Assembly: GCA_018831055.1 (NCBI GenBank)
Contig: JAHJRE010000219.1
Span: 1 to 32,250, forward strand
Source of the DNA: Bacteroidota bacterium
GTDB lineage: Bacteria; Bacteroidota; Bacteroidia; Bacteroidales; B18-G4
Direction: 5' to 3'
DNA: 32,250 bases
Made by a program: the position numbers and the translations under genes. This document shows, one piece after another, positions 9,151 through 17,441 of the stretch; position 1 is the first letter of the stretch, and each line of letters begins with the position of its first letter. The notes beneath the pieces were generated by a model that saw nothing but the letters and a program-made list of their open reading frames with translations, was not told the DNA's origin and did not search any database.

Positions 9151-9191
9151 ATTATTGATACAGGTTTCATAAGTTACAAGGAGAGAGGTTT

Positions 9192-11075
9192 TTAGAAATT
9201 CATCAAAAAATTAATCAGGTTCTCCTCATTATTGGACAGGTTCAGTTTTTTTCGCAGCCGGGTTCGGGCTACATTAATGCTATGAGGTGTCTGATGGGTA
9301 ATGGCAGCAATATCTTTGGTGGTCATATTCAGTCGTAAAAATGCACAAAGTTTTTTCTCGTTGGGGGTTAGGTCTGGGAATGTCGCCTGCAAACGGTCGT
9401 AAAACTCACTATGTACCTGGGTGAACCGGATTTCGAATTCTTTCCAGGCTTTATCATTTTTCATGGTTTTCAGGTGATCCAGGATATCTCCCAGCTTTTC
9501 CGGTGGCTGATCGGCTTGCAGCATCTCTTTTACAGATTCCGTCATGCGGCTGACAGTTTCATTGTTCTGAACGATGCACATGGCATGATAAGCCAGCTCG
9601 TTGTTCTTCAGTTCCAGGTCCTTATGCAGGTTTTCAGCGTGTTGTTCGGCAATAACCTTTTGCTGCCTGAGGTTGGCCGCCCGAAAGCGGAAGATGATCA
9701 GTGTCGAAGCCAGCGCTGTGGCAACCAGGCTGAACAGCACCCAAAGGAATGCATGGTTTTTTCTGCGGAGATCGGCATCTTTTTTCAGGATATCGTTTTC
9801 ATGTTGTATCTGCTCATTTTCATAACGTGCCCTGTATTCGGCCAGTTTCTTGCTGCTTTCGGTAGTAAAAACAGAGTCTTTCATTTCCGAAAAACTCTTA
9901 TATGCCGATAAAGCCTGGGTAGCTTGTCCGGTTTTTTCATAAACTTCCGAAAGGTCTCTCAGGTTGCTCATTAGCAATGGCTTAAGCTTGCCTGATTTGG
10001 CCAGTTCCTGACTTGTCTCAAAGTAATTCAAGGCTTCCCGGTAATTGCCAATTGACAGATAATATTTCCCCATGCTCCTGTACAAGCGTGCGAGGTCATG
10101 ATCAAGTGCCCTTGCCTGAAAGAAGGGGAGAGCCTGCTTAAAATAGGATAGGGCAAGGTTATGATTATCAAGTGCTAACCAGGTCTCGCCAATATAAGCC
10201 AGCCGGCGGCCAATTTTGGCTCCATCACCCACTTGTCGTTCAAGCTCCAGTGCTTTTTCAAAATAATCCAGGGCTTCGTGATATTTTTTCCATGTCAGGT
10301 ATGTCGTGCCTATATTGCTCATCCTGACGGCTATACCGGCCTTGTTACCCCTTGTTTCGTCAATGCGCAGTGCTTCGGTATACCAGGAAATGGCCTCATC
10401 GTATTTGCCCCATAACTCATATACTTTCCCGAGGTTATTGTAGGCTGTGGAAAGATAGGTAGTGACTCCGGCGGCCCTGTCAATCTCCAACGCGCTTTTA
10501 AAATGATCTGCTGCCTCTCCGTAATCGCCCCATTCAGTGTAAATATATCCAAGGTTGTTATGAGCTGTGGCTATTTCATCCTGAAAATTTATTTTTATAG
10601 CCAGATCCAGCTCCTTCATGAAATAATAATAGGCTTTCCCGCTTTGATCCATTATATTATAACAATAGCCGATATCCCCAATTCGCCGGATATAGTCAGG
10701 ATCTTCCTCTCCGTTCATATCAAGAACTACCTCTGCCGATGCGGCATAGTAATCAATAGCGCCGGTAAAATTTTCCAGGTAATACGTAGCATCCGCGAGG
10801 ATTTTCAATGCCAGGGCTTCCTGTTTGCGGTAACCGGCCTTTTGAGAAAGGGCCAGCGCCTCTCCAGCGTACTGAAGAGCTTCCGACGGATTGTCCTCAG
10901 CAATTTCCTGGGCAATGAGGTTAAGCAATTCTACTCTTTCCCTTCCGCTTGTCCCTGGTAACAGCTGAAGCAGACTATCGCTGCTGGCAGCGTGAGAAAG
11001 CATGCCAGTAGATAAAAGTATGAGAATAATGGACAGAAAGTGGCTTTGTCGTGTTAGTAAGCAGGAATAGTTCAT
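9192..11075 (-). CDS. Membrane TPR regulator with C-terminal LuxR-type helix-turn-helix
   Basis: 627 aa from ATG 11075; an upstream in-frame TTG (11096) would add seven residues, but ATG directly precedes the signal-like 'MNYSCLLTRQSHFLSIILILLS'. Residues about 50-400 are tandem tetratricopeptide repeats ('ALQYAGEALALSQKAG', 'TAYNNLGKVYELWGKYDEA', 'RMSNIGTTYLTWKKYHEA'). One transmembrane helix lies near 440-462 ('FLWVLFSLVATALASTLIIF'), followed by a coiled coil. The last 65 residues resemble a LuxR-like DNA-binding domain ('LTPNEKKLCAFLRLNMTTKDIA', then 'TPHSINVARTRLRKKLNL'). This architecture is common in Bacteroidota: periplasmic TPRs probably sense a protein or envelope signal and the cytoplasmic helix-turn-helix acts on DNA or a partner. 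It may regulate the surrounding surface-protein genes, but that is inference. The gene is monocistronic by its terminator. Confidence 0.88.
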   Translation of the reverse strand: MNYSCLLTRQSHFLSIILILLSTGMLSHAASSDSLLQLLPGTSGRERVELLNLIAQEIAEDNPSEALQYAGEALALSQKAGYRKQEALALKILADATYYLENFTGAIDYYAASAEVVLDMNGEEDPDYIRRIGDIGYCYNIMDQSGKAYYYFMKELDLAIKINFQDEIATAHNNLGYIYTEWGDYGEAADHFKSALEIDRAAGVTTYLSTAYNNLGKVYELWGKYDEAISWYTEALRIDETRGNKAGIAVRMSNIGTTYLTWKKYHEALDYFEKALELERQVGDGAKIGRRLAYIGETWLALDNHNLALSYFKQALPFFQARALDHDLARLYRSMGKYYLSIGNYREALNYFETSQELAKSGKLKPLLMSNLRDLSEVYEKTGQATQALSAYKSFSEMKDSVFTTESSKKLAEYRARYENEQIQHENDILKKDADLRRKNHAFLWVLFSLVATALASTLIIFRFRAANLRQQKVIAEQHAENLHKDLELKNNELAYHAMCIVQNNETVSRMTESVKEMLQADQPPEKLGDILDHLKTMKNDKAWKEFEIRFTQVHSEFYDRLQATFPDLTPNEKKLCAFLRLNMTTKDIAAITHQTPHSINVARTRLRKKLNLSNNEENLINFLMNF

Positions 11076-11172
11076 CGTGTAGTTTTGTAAGTCCAAAAAT
11101 AAACCTTTATGGCTTATCCCTGAGTGTTTTTTTTAAGGATGCTTTCTTAAATCACGGTTTATTAGAAATGCC

Positions 11173-11272
11173 AAAACCCCTCTGTGGTTCTCTGTGAAAC
11201 CTCTGTGTAACTCCGTGTAATTATTTCACAGAGTACCACAGAGGTTTCACAGAGTTACACAGAGGGGTTTTT
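11173..11272. repeat. Long imperfect inverted repeat built of 'CTCTGTG' words
   Basis: Two arms of about 48 bases (11173-11220 and 11224-11271) are nearly perfect reverse complements around a tiny centre, with only a few mismatches. Both arms are made of repeated words: cctctgtg, tctgtgaaa and tgtgtaac. The outer ends are aaaacccctctgtg and cacagaggggtttt. On the minus strand it starts 10 bases after the Ig-domain protein's stop and ends in a T run, so it should act as a strong transcription terminator for that gene. Similar CTCTGTG-word repeats occur between genes in several bacterial genomes as far as I know; multicopy occurrence here is untested. Confidence 0.85.
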
Positions 11273-11281
11273 ATTATCTTA

Positions 11282-11920
11282 TTATAACTTTACTATCTGA
11301 TTATAAGTCCAAAACGAATTTTTATGTTCCTGTTTTGACTGCCCGGAGTGGCTTAAAATGGGTAAAGGGAAGATAATCCTGAATACATACAATCCCGGTG
11401 CTAATCCTGAAACATTCAGGGTTTCGCTGGTTTTACCTTCCATAACTTTTCTTCCGGATATATCCAGGATCTGGTAATTGCCATTATAACCGGACGGTAT
11501 GCCTGAAATACTGAGATAATCACCGGCCGGATTGGGATAGATCGTAATGATATGATTTTCAGGTGGGATCTCTTTTTCATTTAATGGATTGCCTACACTG
11601 ATATACAAACAGGCCACTCCTGAATAAAGACCGTTAACAGTATCCTTTATCAGGTATTTTAGCTTTTTAACCCCTGAGAATTCAGGATCGGGCGTAAAAA
11701 TGATCAGACTGTCGTTAAAATTAACCTGCATATCAATGGCATTAAAGATTTTAAGATAATGGCCTTCCATGCCATAATCATTGGCCAGTACGTTCACGGC
11801 AATGGTTTGTCCGGTCGCTGTTGCTGCATAATCATCAACCGCTACCGGAGGTTTTTCCTGGGTAAAACCATGGCTGCATAGACAAGCTATGAAGCATAAT
11901 GTTGATATTTGAGTTTTCAT
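11282..11920 (-). CDS. Secreted Ig-like domain protein with T9SS-type tail
   Basis: 212 aa from ATG 11920. A longer in-frame reading from 11968 overlaps the upstream protease gene and lacks a signal at its start, so it is rejected. The signal peptide is MKTQISTLCFIACLCSHGF. Residues about 22-115 look like a bacterial Ig/cadherin-like domain ('PVAVDDYAATATGQTIAVNV', 'FTPDPEFSGVKKLKYLIKD'). Residues about 130-190 match a T9SS type A sorting domain ('IYPNPAGDYLSI', 'ILDISGRKVMEG', 'LAPGLYVFRI'). Unusually, after 'GLYVFRI' the tail runs on for about 30 residues (HSGQSKQEHKNSFW...) before ending in IVKL. I see no compensating frame that would restore a normal tail. The start codon is one base after the protease stop, so the two are probably translationally coupled. 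The protein may be a partner, inhibitor or substrate of the protease; this is inference. Confidence 0.8.
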   Translation of the reverse strand: MKTQISTLCFIACLCSHGFTQEKPPVAVDDYAATATGQTIAVNVLANDYGMEGHYLKIFNAIDMQVNFNDSLIIFTPDPEFSGVKKLKYLIKDTVNGLYSGVACLYISVGNPLNEKEIPPENHIITIYPNPAGDYLSISGIPSGYNGNYQILDISGRKVMEGKTSETLNVSGLAPGLYVFRIIFPLPILSHSGQSKQEHKNSFWTYNQIVKL

Positions 11921-11921
11921 C

Positions 11922-14390
11922 TTATGGCGTTTTGAGGAGCTTATGGATGCTCCGTTCATTTCCGCCAAGGATTTCCAGGAAATATAAGCCGGGTGGTATT
12001 GGGCTGATGTCCAGCCTTATCTTTTTATTTCCGGGTGAGATTTGTATAGGTGAACATATTTGAGTACCGTTGCAACCGTAAAAGGTTATCTGCATATTTT
12101 GCCGGGTTGGAAAAGAAAATTCAATAAAGACTTCCTCATGGGCCGGCAAAGGGTAAATGCATATGCCTTCTTCCTGTCCATTTTTTGCTATCCCGAAATT
12201 TCCGGTTTGATATTCCGCTTCCCACCCATCTGCATTGATATTGGCATCGGTTGAGAAATAAAGGAGCATAGCCCCGGAAGGGGAGTTCACAGGGGCAGGG
12301 ATTTTCCTTCCTGTGAGGTCGGCAAGGAGGACAGGCGGATTTTGAGAAGGATCATAGATTTTGAGACGATCGTAACCGTTCTCAAGGTCAAAAGCAGTGA
12401 AAGTGAGAGTCAGATCAGTGGCTTCTGCCGGTTCAATGAGCCAGTAACAATCGCTGCCGTTGACATATTTTTTGCTGCCGCTACCGTCGCTGACCGTTCC
12501 TGCAGGTTCAGTGAGGATTACCGTATCAGAACAATATTCAGGATAAATAATCTCATACCGTAATGACCATCCATCGCCTGTTCCGGAACCATCGCTTGTA
12601 AAAACCATGGAAGCGGTCTCCGCAGGAAGAAGGATATCCGAAGGAAGAGTGCTTCCTGAAAGTATCGCTGCTGCTTCCTGCGTTGTATCCGTACCTGAAA
12701 ATATCCTGAGATAATCGTGGTTTTCCTCGGTACCGAATGCACTGAAAACGATATTAATACCGGATATGCTGTCAACCGAAGGGTTATAGGGTTGTATCAT
12801 CCAGGAGCAGTAAGTATTATCGGCATAAGGGTAGGGCCCGCTGTTATCAAACAACCACTGGCTGAGCCATGTATGGGAATTGACCGGCTGACAGAAAGTA
12901 TACTCAAGGCATATATATTCTGCCATAAATCCCTGGCGGTTATCCTCCCCGTTTGTTGTAAACGTAACCAACACCTCGCCGGAATGGGCTATGATATTGA
13001 TCTCATCGCTCTGGCCACTGAGTTCATATAGCAACGGAAAGGAAGTGTCCGGACCTTCGTAAATTCTGATCACATCAATGTTTTCCTCAGTATCCAGGGT
13101 TTTCATGGTAATAATAATCTGGCTGACATCAAGGTTGTCCGGGCTGATCAGCCAGGAGCAACTCTTATTTGGCAGATATGAGTATGGTCCACTGCCATCG
13201 GTGAAGGAGCCTTTGATATCGCTCAGGGTATCACATCCATTGCAATGGCATGGAAAACCCTGCCCGGGATGGATATTCGTCAGAGCAGCCTGCTGCGGGA
13301 CAAGGTTATACCCAAAGGGAGTCAGTCCGTCGAGAAGATAGTACCCATCACCGCTGCCGCTCCAGCCAAAGTTGAAGTGAAAGTAATCACCCTGGTAACC
13401 GTCACAAACGAAGGAATGGCTTTCCCAGAAACTGCCTCCCCGGTATATGACCGGCATTCCTGCATCAATATTCAACTTTAGGCTGTCGGAATAGGCATCA
13501 CCCACATCTGCACGCAGGATGTAACGCATGCCATCCGAATACCCGAAATAATCCTGCAGAGCCGGCATGCAATCAATGGAATAGGCTCCGGAACCATTGG
13601 AAGAGTAAGACGTGTTGATGCTCACTCCACAATGGAACATCAGCTCCGCGATGGCATCATTGGAATAATAGTGGATAGCGTCGCACATCTCTTCCCAGCG
13701 GTAGATAGTATTACCGAAATCTGCCTTTATGGTATCGTAGTGCGTGCTGAAGTAAGCATGACTGCCGCTTCCCTGAGCCGGCCAGCGGTAATAATACATC
13801 ACCTGGGCCATGGCCGTTGCCACACATCCTGCATAGGCGTGGCCTCCGGGTCCATCGGGATCGGCCGGACAGTATTTGTTGTATGGGTAGTTCTGGTTCC
13901 AGGATGAGGTAAGAAGAGGTACCCCTTCGCTCCTGAACAATGCTTCCCTGTCTGCCGGAATCATACCATTATATAATAGGTCCCAATTTTTATCGTTCGT
14001 TTTGCTGGCTTCCTTGTCAGGCAACAATCCTGAAATTAATTCTTCTGCATACTTTTTCAGGAAATAATCCAACGCGGGTGGAAGATTTGCAATATCGAAA
14101 AATCCCTCCGCTGAATACCCCAGGATGGGAGGGAGGTCGCTATCGGTGGATAGAAGCACAAACCCTTCCTGGAATCCGGCAATAAAAAATACGGGGAGAT
14201 CCTGAAAATAATATGTTGAAAGTTCGGGCTGCAGGGATGCGTTTGAAGTCATATCCCCGACAGTGAGGATATGACAATAAAAGTTCTCTGCAACGATGGC
14301 CGCTTTATCCCGTTCAACGGGATTTGCGTTGATTCCGTTACTTAGTAACAGACAGATCAGTAATGATATGACTTTCAATCCACGACCCAT
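11922..14390 (-). CDS. Streptopain-family (C10) cysteine protease with three CUB domains and T9SS tail
   Basis: 822 aa. The signal peptide is MGRGLKVISLLICLLLSNGI. Residues about 25-150 are a Spi-type propeptide ('FVLLSTDSDLPPILGYSAEG'). Residues about 155-375 are a peptidase C10 domain. The nucleophile is Cys189 in 'YAGCVATAMAQVMYYYRWP', the catalytic His is His325 in 'ESHSFVCDGY', and 'FNFGWSGSGDGYYLL' follows as in streptopain and the Porphyromonas C10 proteases. Three CUB-like domains follow (about 386-495, 496-612 and 615-725), each with paired Cys and a 'D.LRIFSG/D.LKIYD'-type strand. A T9SS type A sorting domain ends the protein ('IYPLPAHEEVFIEFSF', 'PPGLYFLEIL'). The expected product is a secreted, self-activating endopeptidase, with the CUB domains probably binding protein or glycan. 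All key residues are present. It is the first gene of a two-gene unit with the Ig-domain protein. Confidence 0.93.
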   Translation of the reverse strand: MGRGLKVISLLICLLLSNGINANPVERDKAAIVAENFYCHILTVGDMTSNASLQPELSTYYFQDLPVFFIAGFQEGFVLLSTDSDLPPILGYSAEGFFDIANLPPALDYFLKKYAEELISGLLPDKEASKTNDKNWDLLYNGMIPADREALFRSEGVPLLTSSWNQNYPYNKYCPADPDGPGGHAYAGCVATAMAQVMYYYRWPAQGSGSHAYFSTHYDTIKADFGNTIYRWEEMCDAIHYYSNDAIAELMFHCGVSINTSYSSNGSGAYSIDCMPALQDYFGYSDGMRYILRADVGDAYSDSLKLNIDAGMPVIYRGGSFWESHSFVCDGYQGDYFHFNFGWSGSGDGYYLLDGLTPFGYNLVPQQAALTNIHPGQGFPCHCNGCDTLSDIKGSFTDGSGPYSYLPNKSCSWLISPDNLDVSQIIITMKTLDTEENIDVIRIYEGPDTSFPLLYELSGQSDEINIIAHSGEVLVTFTTNGEDNRQGFMAEYICLEYTFCQPVNSHTWLSQWLFDNSGPYPYADNTYCSWMIQPYNPSVDSISGINIVFSAFGTEENHDYLRIFSGTDTTQEAAAILSGSTLPSDILLPAETASMVFTSDGSGTGDGWSLRYEIIYPEYCSDTVILTEPAGTVSDGSGSKKYVNGSDCYWLIEPAEATDLTLTFTAFDLENGYDRLKIYDPSQNPPVLLADLTGRKIPAPVNSPSGAMLLYFSTDANINADGWEAEYQTGNFGIAKNGQEEGICIYPLPAHEEVFIEFSFPTRQNMQITFYGCNGTQICSPIQISPGNKKIRLDISPIPPGLYFLEILGGNERSIHKLLKTP

Positions 14391-14510
14391 AACTTAACAA
14401 TTTCCTGGATTAAGTTACAATTGAATTAACCCGTTTGCAATACCCTATCAGTTTACGGCATTGTTGGACCAGTCTGGGGTAAAAATAAAAAAAGATTTTG
14501 TTTCCTGCTT

Positions 14511-16922
14511 TTATTGAACTATGACCTTTCTTACAGTAATGCCCTCGCCGGTGGAAAGACTTACCATGTGTAACCCGGCAGAAAAGTCAGATGTGTTTAT
14601 TTCTACATTGTTTCCGCGGTATTTTTCATGGTAGATTTCCTGACCGAGATGGTTATAAATGGTAATCTCCAATATCTCTTCGTTGGATTCGATATAGAGA
14701 CGGTTGGAGACAGGATTTGGATAGAGGCGGATATCATCTTCAGGAACTTCAATGATTCCAACGGAAGATTCTCCTAATATCGCAAATGATACGTCCTCAA
14801 TAAGAATCATCGCAATCCCGTCCGACTGGTAAGCTATACCATCACCTTCGGGTGAACTCATCCAAAAGAAAATACAATCAGGTGAGGAAATGGAAGTAGC
14901 CTGTACCGATACCCATCCTTCATTCAGTACTACCGGATCCGTTAAATAATACCTGTAGTGGAAGAGCGGGGCAATGCCTGCATTATAGGTATACAATACA
15001 TTGGTTTCAATTCTTTCAATCGTGGGTGAAAAGGAAGCAATCTCAGCTCCCGGTGTTCCGGCATCATCTTCGTAGAACTTAATGAGAAAATCCATTGGAT
15101 CTTCGTTGTTGCATGGTTGATACGATGACCCATCGAGTTTAAGATTTATTCCAAAAAATTCAATTCCATAGATGTTTTCAGTCGATGTGAAGTTGTCATA
15201 TACAGTCATAGGCACCAGTTTATTAGCATCGCTTGAGAATGCCGCCCATGAATTAGCCGGATTGTATGGGGTCTGGGTGTACAATGGATTTTCGATAATC
15301 CAAAGTAGTTCATAGTTCGTTTGATTTGATTCACCCTCATCATACCGGGCTGTTACGTAAAAACTATATAACATGAAATCTGTCAGACTCAACGAATGGC
15401 TGGGAACACTGGTTTGGTCAACTATGCTACCATTCATATAAAAATTAAAATTCTGGAAAGCTCTGTTTCCGGTAAATGTAAATTGGCTTTCAGGAGGATA
15501 TGGAGCCAGCTCAAGCGTGTAATCTTCCGAAGTACACGAGCTGCAATCGGCGCAATCATTGTTTTCCGAAAAAGCCTTTCTGTATTTTGACGGGTTCACC
15601 GGCTGGAATGTATATCCGTCACTAACAGGATTGATCTTAACATAATCGAAGTATCCTTTTCCGGCTCCCGGACTATCATCATAAAGCTTCAATCCGATTT
15701 TTCCTGAATTATAGGTGTCATCATACCAGGTGCCCTCAAGGAAACCATTGAAGAACACTTCAATATATCCATTGTCACGGATGATTCTGACGGTGTTATA
15801 TGAGCCGGCTCCTGTATTCAGGTTTGCACTGAAAGTTATTGCCTGAATGAAATAATAACTTCCATTCTCATAAAGGACAATATTATAATTGCCATTATTG
15901 CAAACAATTAAATGGTAACCATTCATCCAATTACCATTATTATTAATTTCGGAAGGGTCTCCATGGAAATATATTCCTGCATTGCAATCACTACCCTGGC
16001 TTTTTTTCATTTTGACTTCCAGGTCAAAACCGGAGAAGTTATAATTATAGAACGTGGTTGCTGATTTTAAACCCTGGTTTTCAGCAACATATGCTCCAGG
16101 GTCAATGGTCCATTCCCCGGTAACCGGTATCCAGTTGTTGGCATCGTAAAGAAACTCTTCATCAATGCCGTTCATGGTTGCGTATTTCCATTCAAAGTTT
16201 GCCGTTTGTGTACCTGGTAAATAAACCATATCCAGGTCGTCTGGCGCCAGGTAGGTGTCGAAGACAAGGTTGTCGAGAACCAGTCCGTTTCCGCTGAACT
16301 GGATGGTAACTTTAGCAATCCTTTCACCGGTAACGGACATAAGCTGCAAATTATCTGTTCCTGTTAATTGATCGGAATCCAGGAGGTTATCCATTTCGTC
16401 GTAGGCAAACATGTCAATAATACCTGCCCATGATGATCCGGCCAGAATTTCCACATAAGCAACCGGAGGGTCAAAATATATGTCTTCCGGCCCTTTTGGA
16501 ATGCCTCCTCCTGATAATACAGCTAATGTATTGAAAGCAAGATAATTGGGTGGAGAATACCCTGTAACCGCAAAACCGGAACATTCATCAAGTAACGCTC
16601 CGCCATCATAGTCCGTCGGCCCGCCAAATATTACACCATATCCTTCATACTCACCCTGTAAGGGATCAACAGATGCAAATGCACACGGAAGATAAAATTT
16701 ATCGTCAAAATTGATCTCCGTCAAAACTCTGCTGGAACTGTGACGATTAAGCGAAGGGGTCCCATACACAGCAGTATGATTATCTCCGGGATTGACTCCT
16801 TGTGACAACTCCCTGACAAGCTCACCTCCCTGATAATACAAACTGTTATCCTGCGCACCGGAAGTTAAAACCAAACATACAACAGGCAACAACATAGAGA
16901 GATGGGTAATTGTTTTTTTCAT
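14511..16922 (-). CDS. T9SS-secreted protein with LamG/DUF1080-like domain
   Basis: 803 aa with a signal peptide (MKKTITHLSMLLPVVCLVLTSGAQ). Residues about 65-230 form a beta-rich region ('EYEGYGVIFGGPTDYDGGALL', 'GPEDIYFDPPVAYVEILAG') resembling choice-of-anchor modules. Residues about 260-425 look like a concanavalin-A-like fold of the LamG/DUF1080 type ('WIPVTGEWTI', 'GYHLIVCNNGNYNIVLYENG', 'NTVRIIRDNGYIEVFFNG', 'GKIGLKLYDDS'), which often binds glycans. A Cys cluster (DCADCSSC) lies near 455. The last 80 residues are a T9SS type A domain ('RLYPNPVSNRLYI', 'IYNHLGQEIYHEKY'). No catalytic residues are recognised. It is separated by 120 bases from the C10 protease gene, on the same strand, with no clear terminator between. 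Probable cell-surface carbohydrate-binding protein, function unknown. Confidence 0.85.
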   Translation of the reverse strand: MKKTITHLSMLLPVVCLVLTSGAQDNSLYYQGGELVRELSQGVNPGDNHTAVYGTPSLNRHSSSRVLTEINFDDKFYLPCAFASVDPLQGEYEGYGVIFGGPTDYDGGALLDECSGFAVTGYSPPNYLAFNTLAVLSGGGIPKGPEDIYFDPPVAYVEILAGSSWAGIIDMFAYDEMDNLLDSDQLTGTDNLQLMSVTGERIAKVTIQFSGNGLVLDNLVFDTYLAPDDLDMVYLPGTQTANFEWKYATMNGIDEEFLYDANNWIPVTGEWTIDPGAYVAENQGLKSATTFYNYNFSGFDLEVKMKKSQGSDCNAGIYFHGDPSEINNNGNWMNGYHLIVCNNGNYNIVLYENGSYYFIQAITFSANLNTGAGSYNTVRIIRDNGYIEVFFNGFLEGTWYDDTYNSGKIGLKLYDDSPGAGKGYFDYVKINPVSDGYTFQPVNPSKYRKAFSENNDCADCSSCTSEDYTLELAPYPPESQFTFTGNRAFQNFNFYMNGSIVDQTSVPSHSLSLTDFMLYSFYVTARYDEGESNQTNYELLWIIENPLYTQTPYNPANSWAAFSSDANKLVPMTVYDNFTSTENIYGIEFFGINLKLDGSSYQPCNNEDPMDFLIKFYEDDAGTPGAEIASFSPTIERIETNVLYTYNAGIAPLFHYRYYLTDPVVLNEGWVSVQATSISSPDCIFFWMSSPEGDGIAYQSDGIAMILIEDVSFAILGESSVGIIEVPEDDIRLYPNPVSNRLYIESNEEILEITIYNHLGQEIYHEKYRGNNVEINTSDFSAGLHMVSLSTGEGITVRKVIVQ

Positions 16923-17441
16923 GATTGAGGTTTATTAATGAATAAATTATTTAGTACTCGATTGTAAAGATCTCAGGGATTATACAAAGATGGATTAAAT
17001 GGTCAAGCAATTGACATACTGTTAAATAGTAAAATACATAAAGGTGAATTTGCATTCAGATATTTATTAATCTTTCCAAATATACAAAAATTTATATGGG
17101 TTTCCCGTGCATCCGATGTGATTATTATGTTAAGTCTTACCGGAATGATGCGACCCAGGCTTCCCGTATCGTGCCTATAATTATTAGTCGCTGTTTTTCA
17201 AGGACTTTGGTAGCTAACTTAACAAATTAGTAATATTAATAATTTGTTAAAGCCAGCAATCGTCACTTTTACGTTTATTGTATTACGGTATTAATGGGTT
17301 CATAATTATGGCTATATCCATTAGCGGATGGAATCAGTTCAGTTAATAATGTTATCGTAACAGAAGCATAACAATCAGATAATTCACTTCTTATTCATCA
17401 GGTCTAATTTTACCCAAAATTTCAACTTAAATCCATTTATC
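16923..17441. other. Divergent intergenic region
   Basis: 519 AT-rich bases between two divergently transcribed T9SS-cargo genes, so both promoters must lie here or in leaders. I looked for the Bacteroidota pattern TTTG-(19-21)-TAnnTTTG and found only partial matches on each strand, too weak to mark. The one clear structural feature is the palindrome at 17219-17250. No gene or RNA gene is recognised. Confidence 0.6.
17219..17250. promoter_or_regulatory. Perfect 11-bp palindrome in the divergent spacer
   Basis: ttaacaaatta and its exact reverse complement taatttgttaa flank a 10-base AT-rich centre. It lies about 190 bases upstream of the PhoX-like gene and about 300 bases upstream of the divergent gene. 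Symmetry and position suit a dimeric regulator's operator; a leader hairpin is the alternative. No T run follows on either strand, so it does not look like an intrinsic terminator. Confidence 0.4.

Noticed and set aside
16923-17441. Bacteroidota-type promoter (TTTG and TAnnTTTG boxes)
   Set aside because: Only partial matches with wrong spacing were found on either strand.
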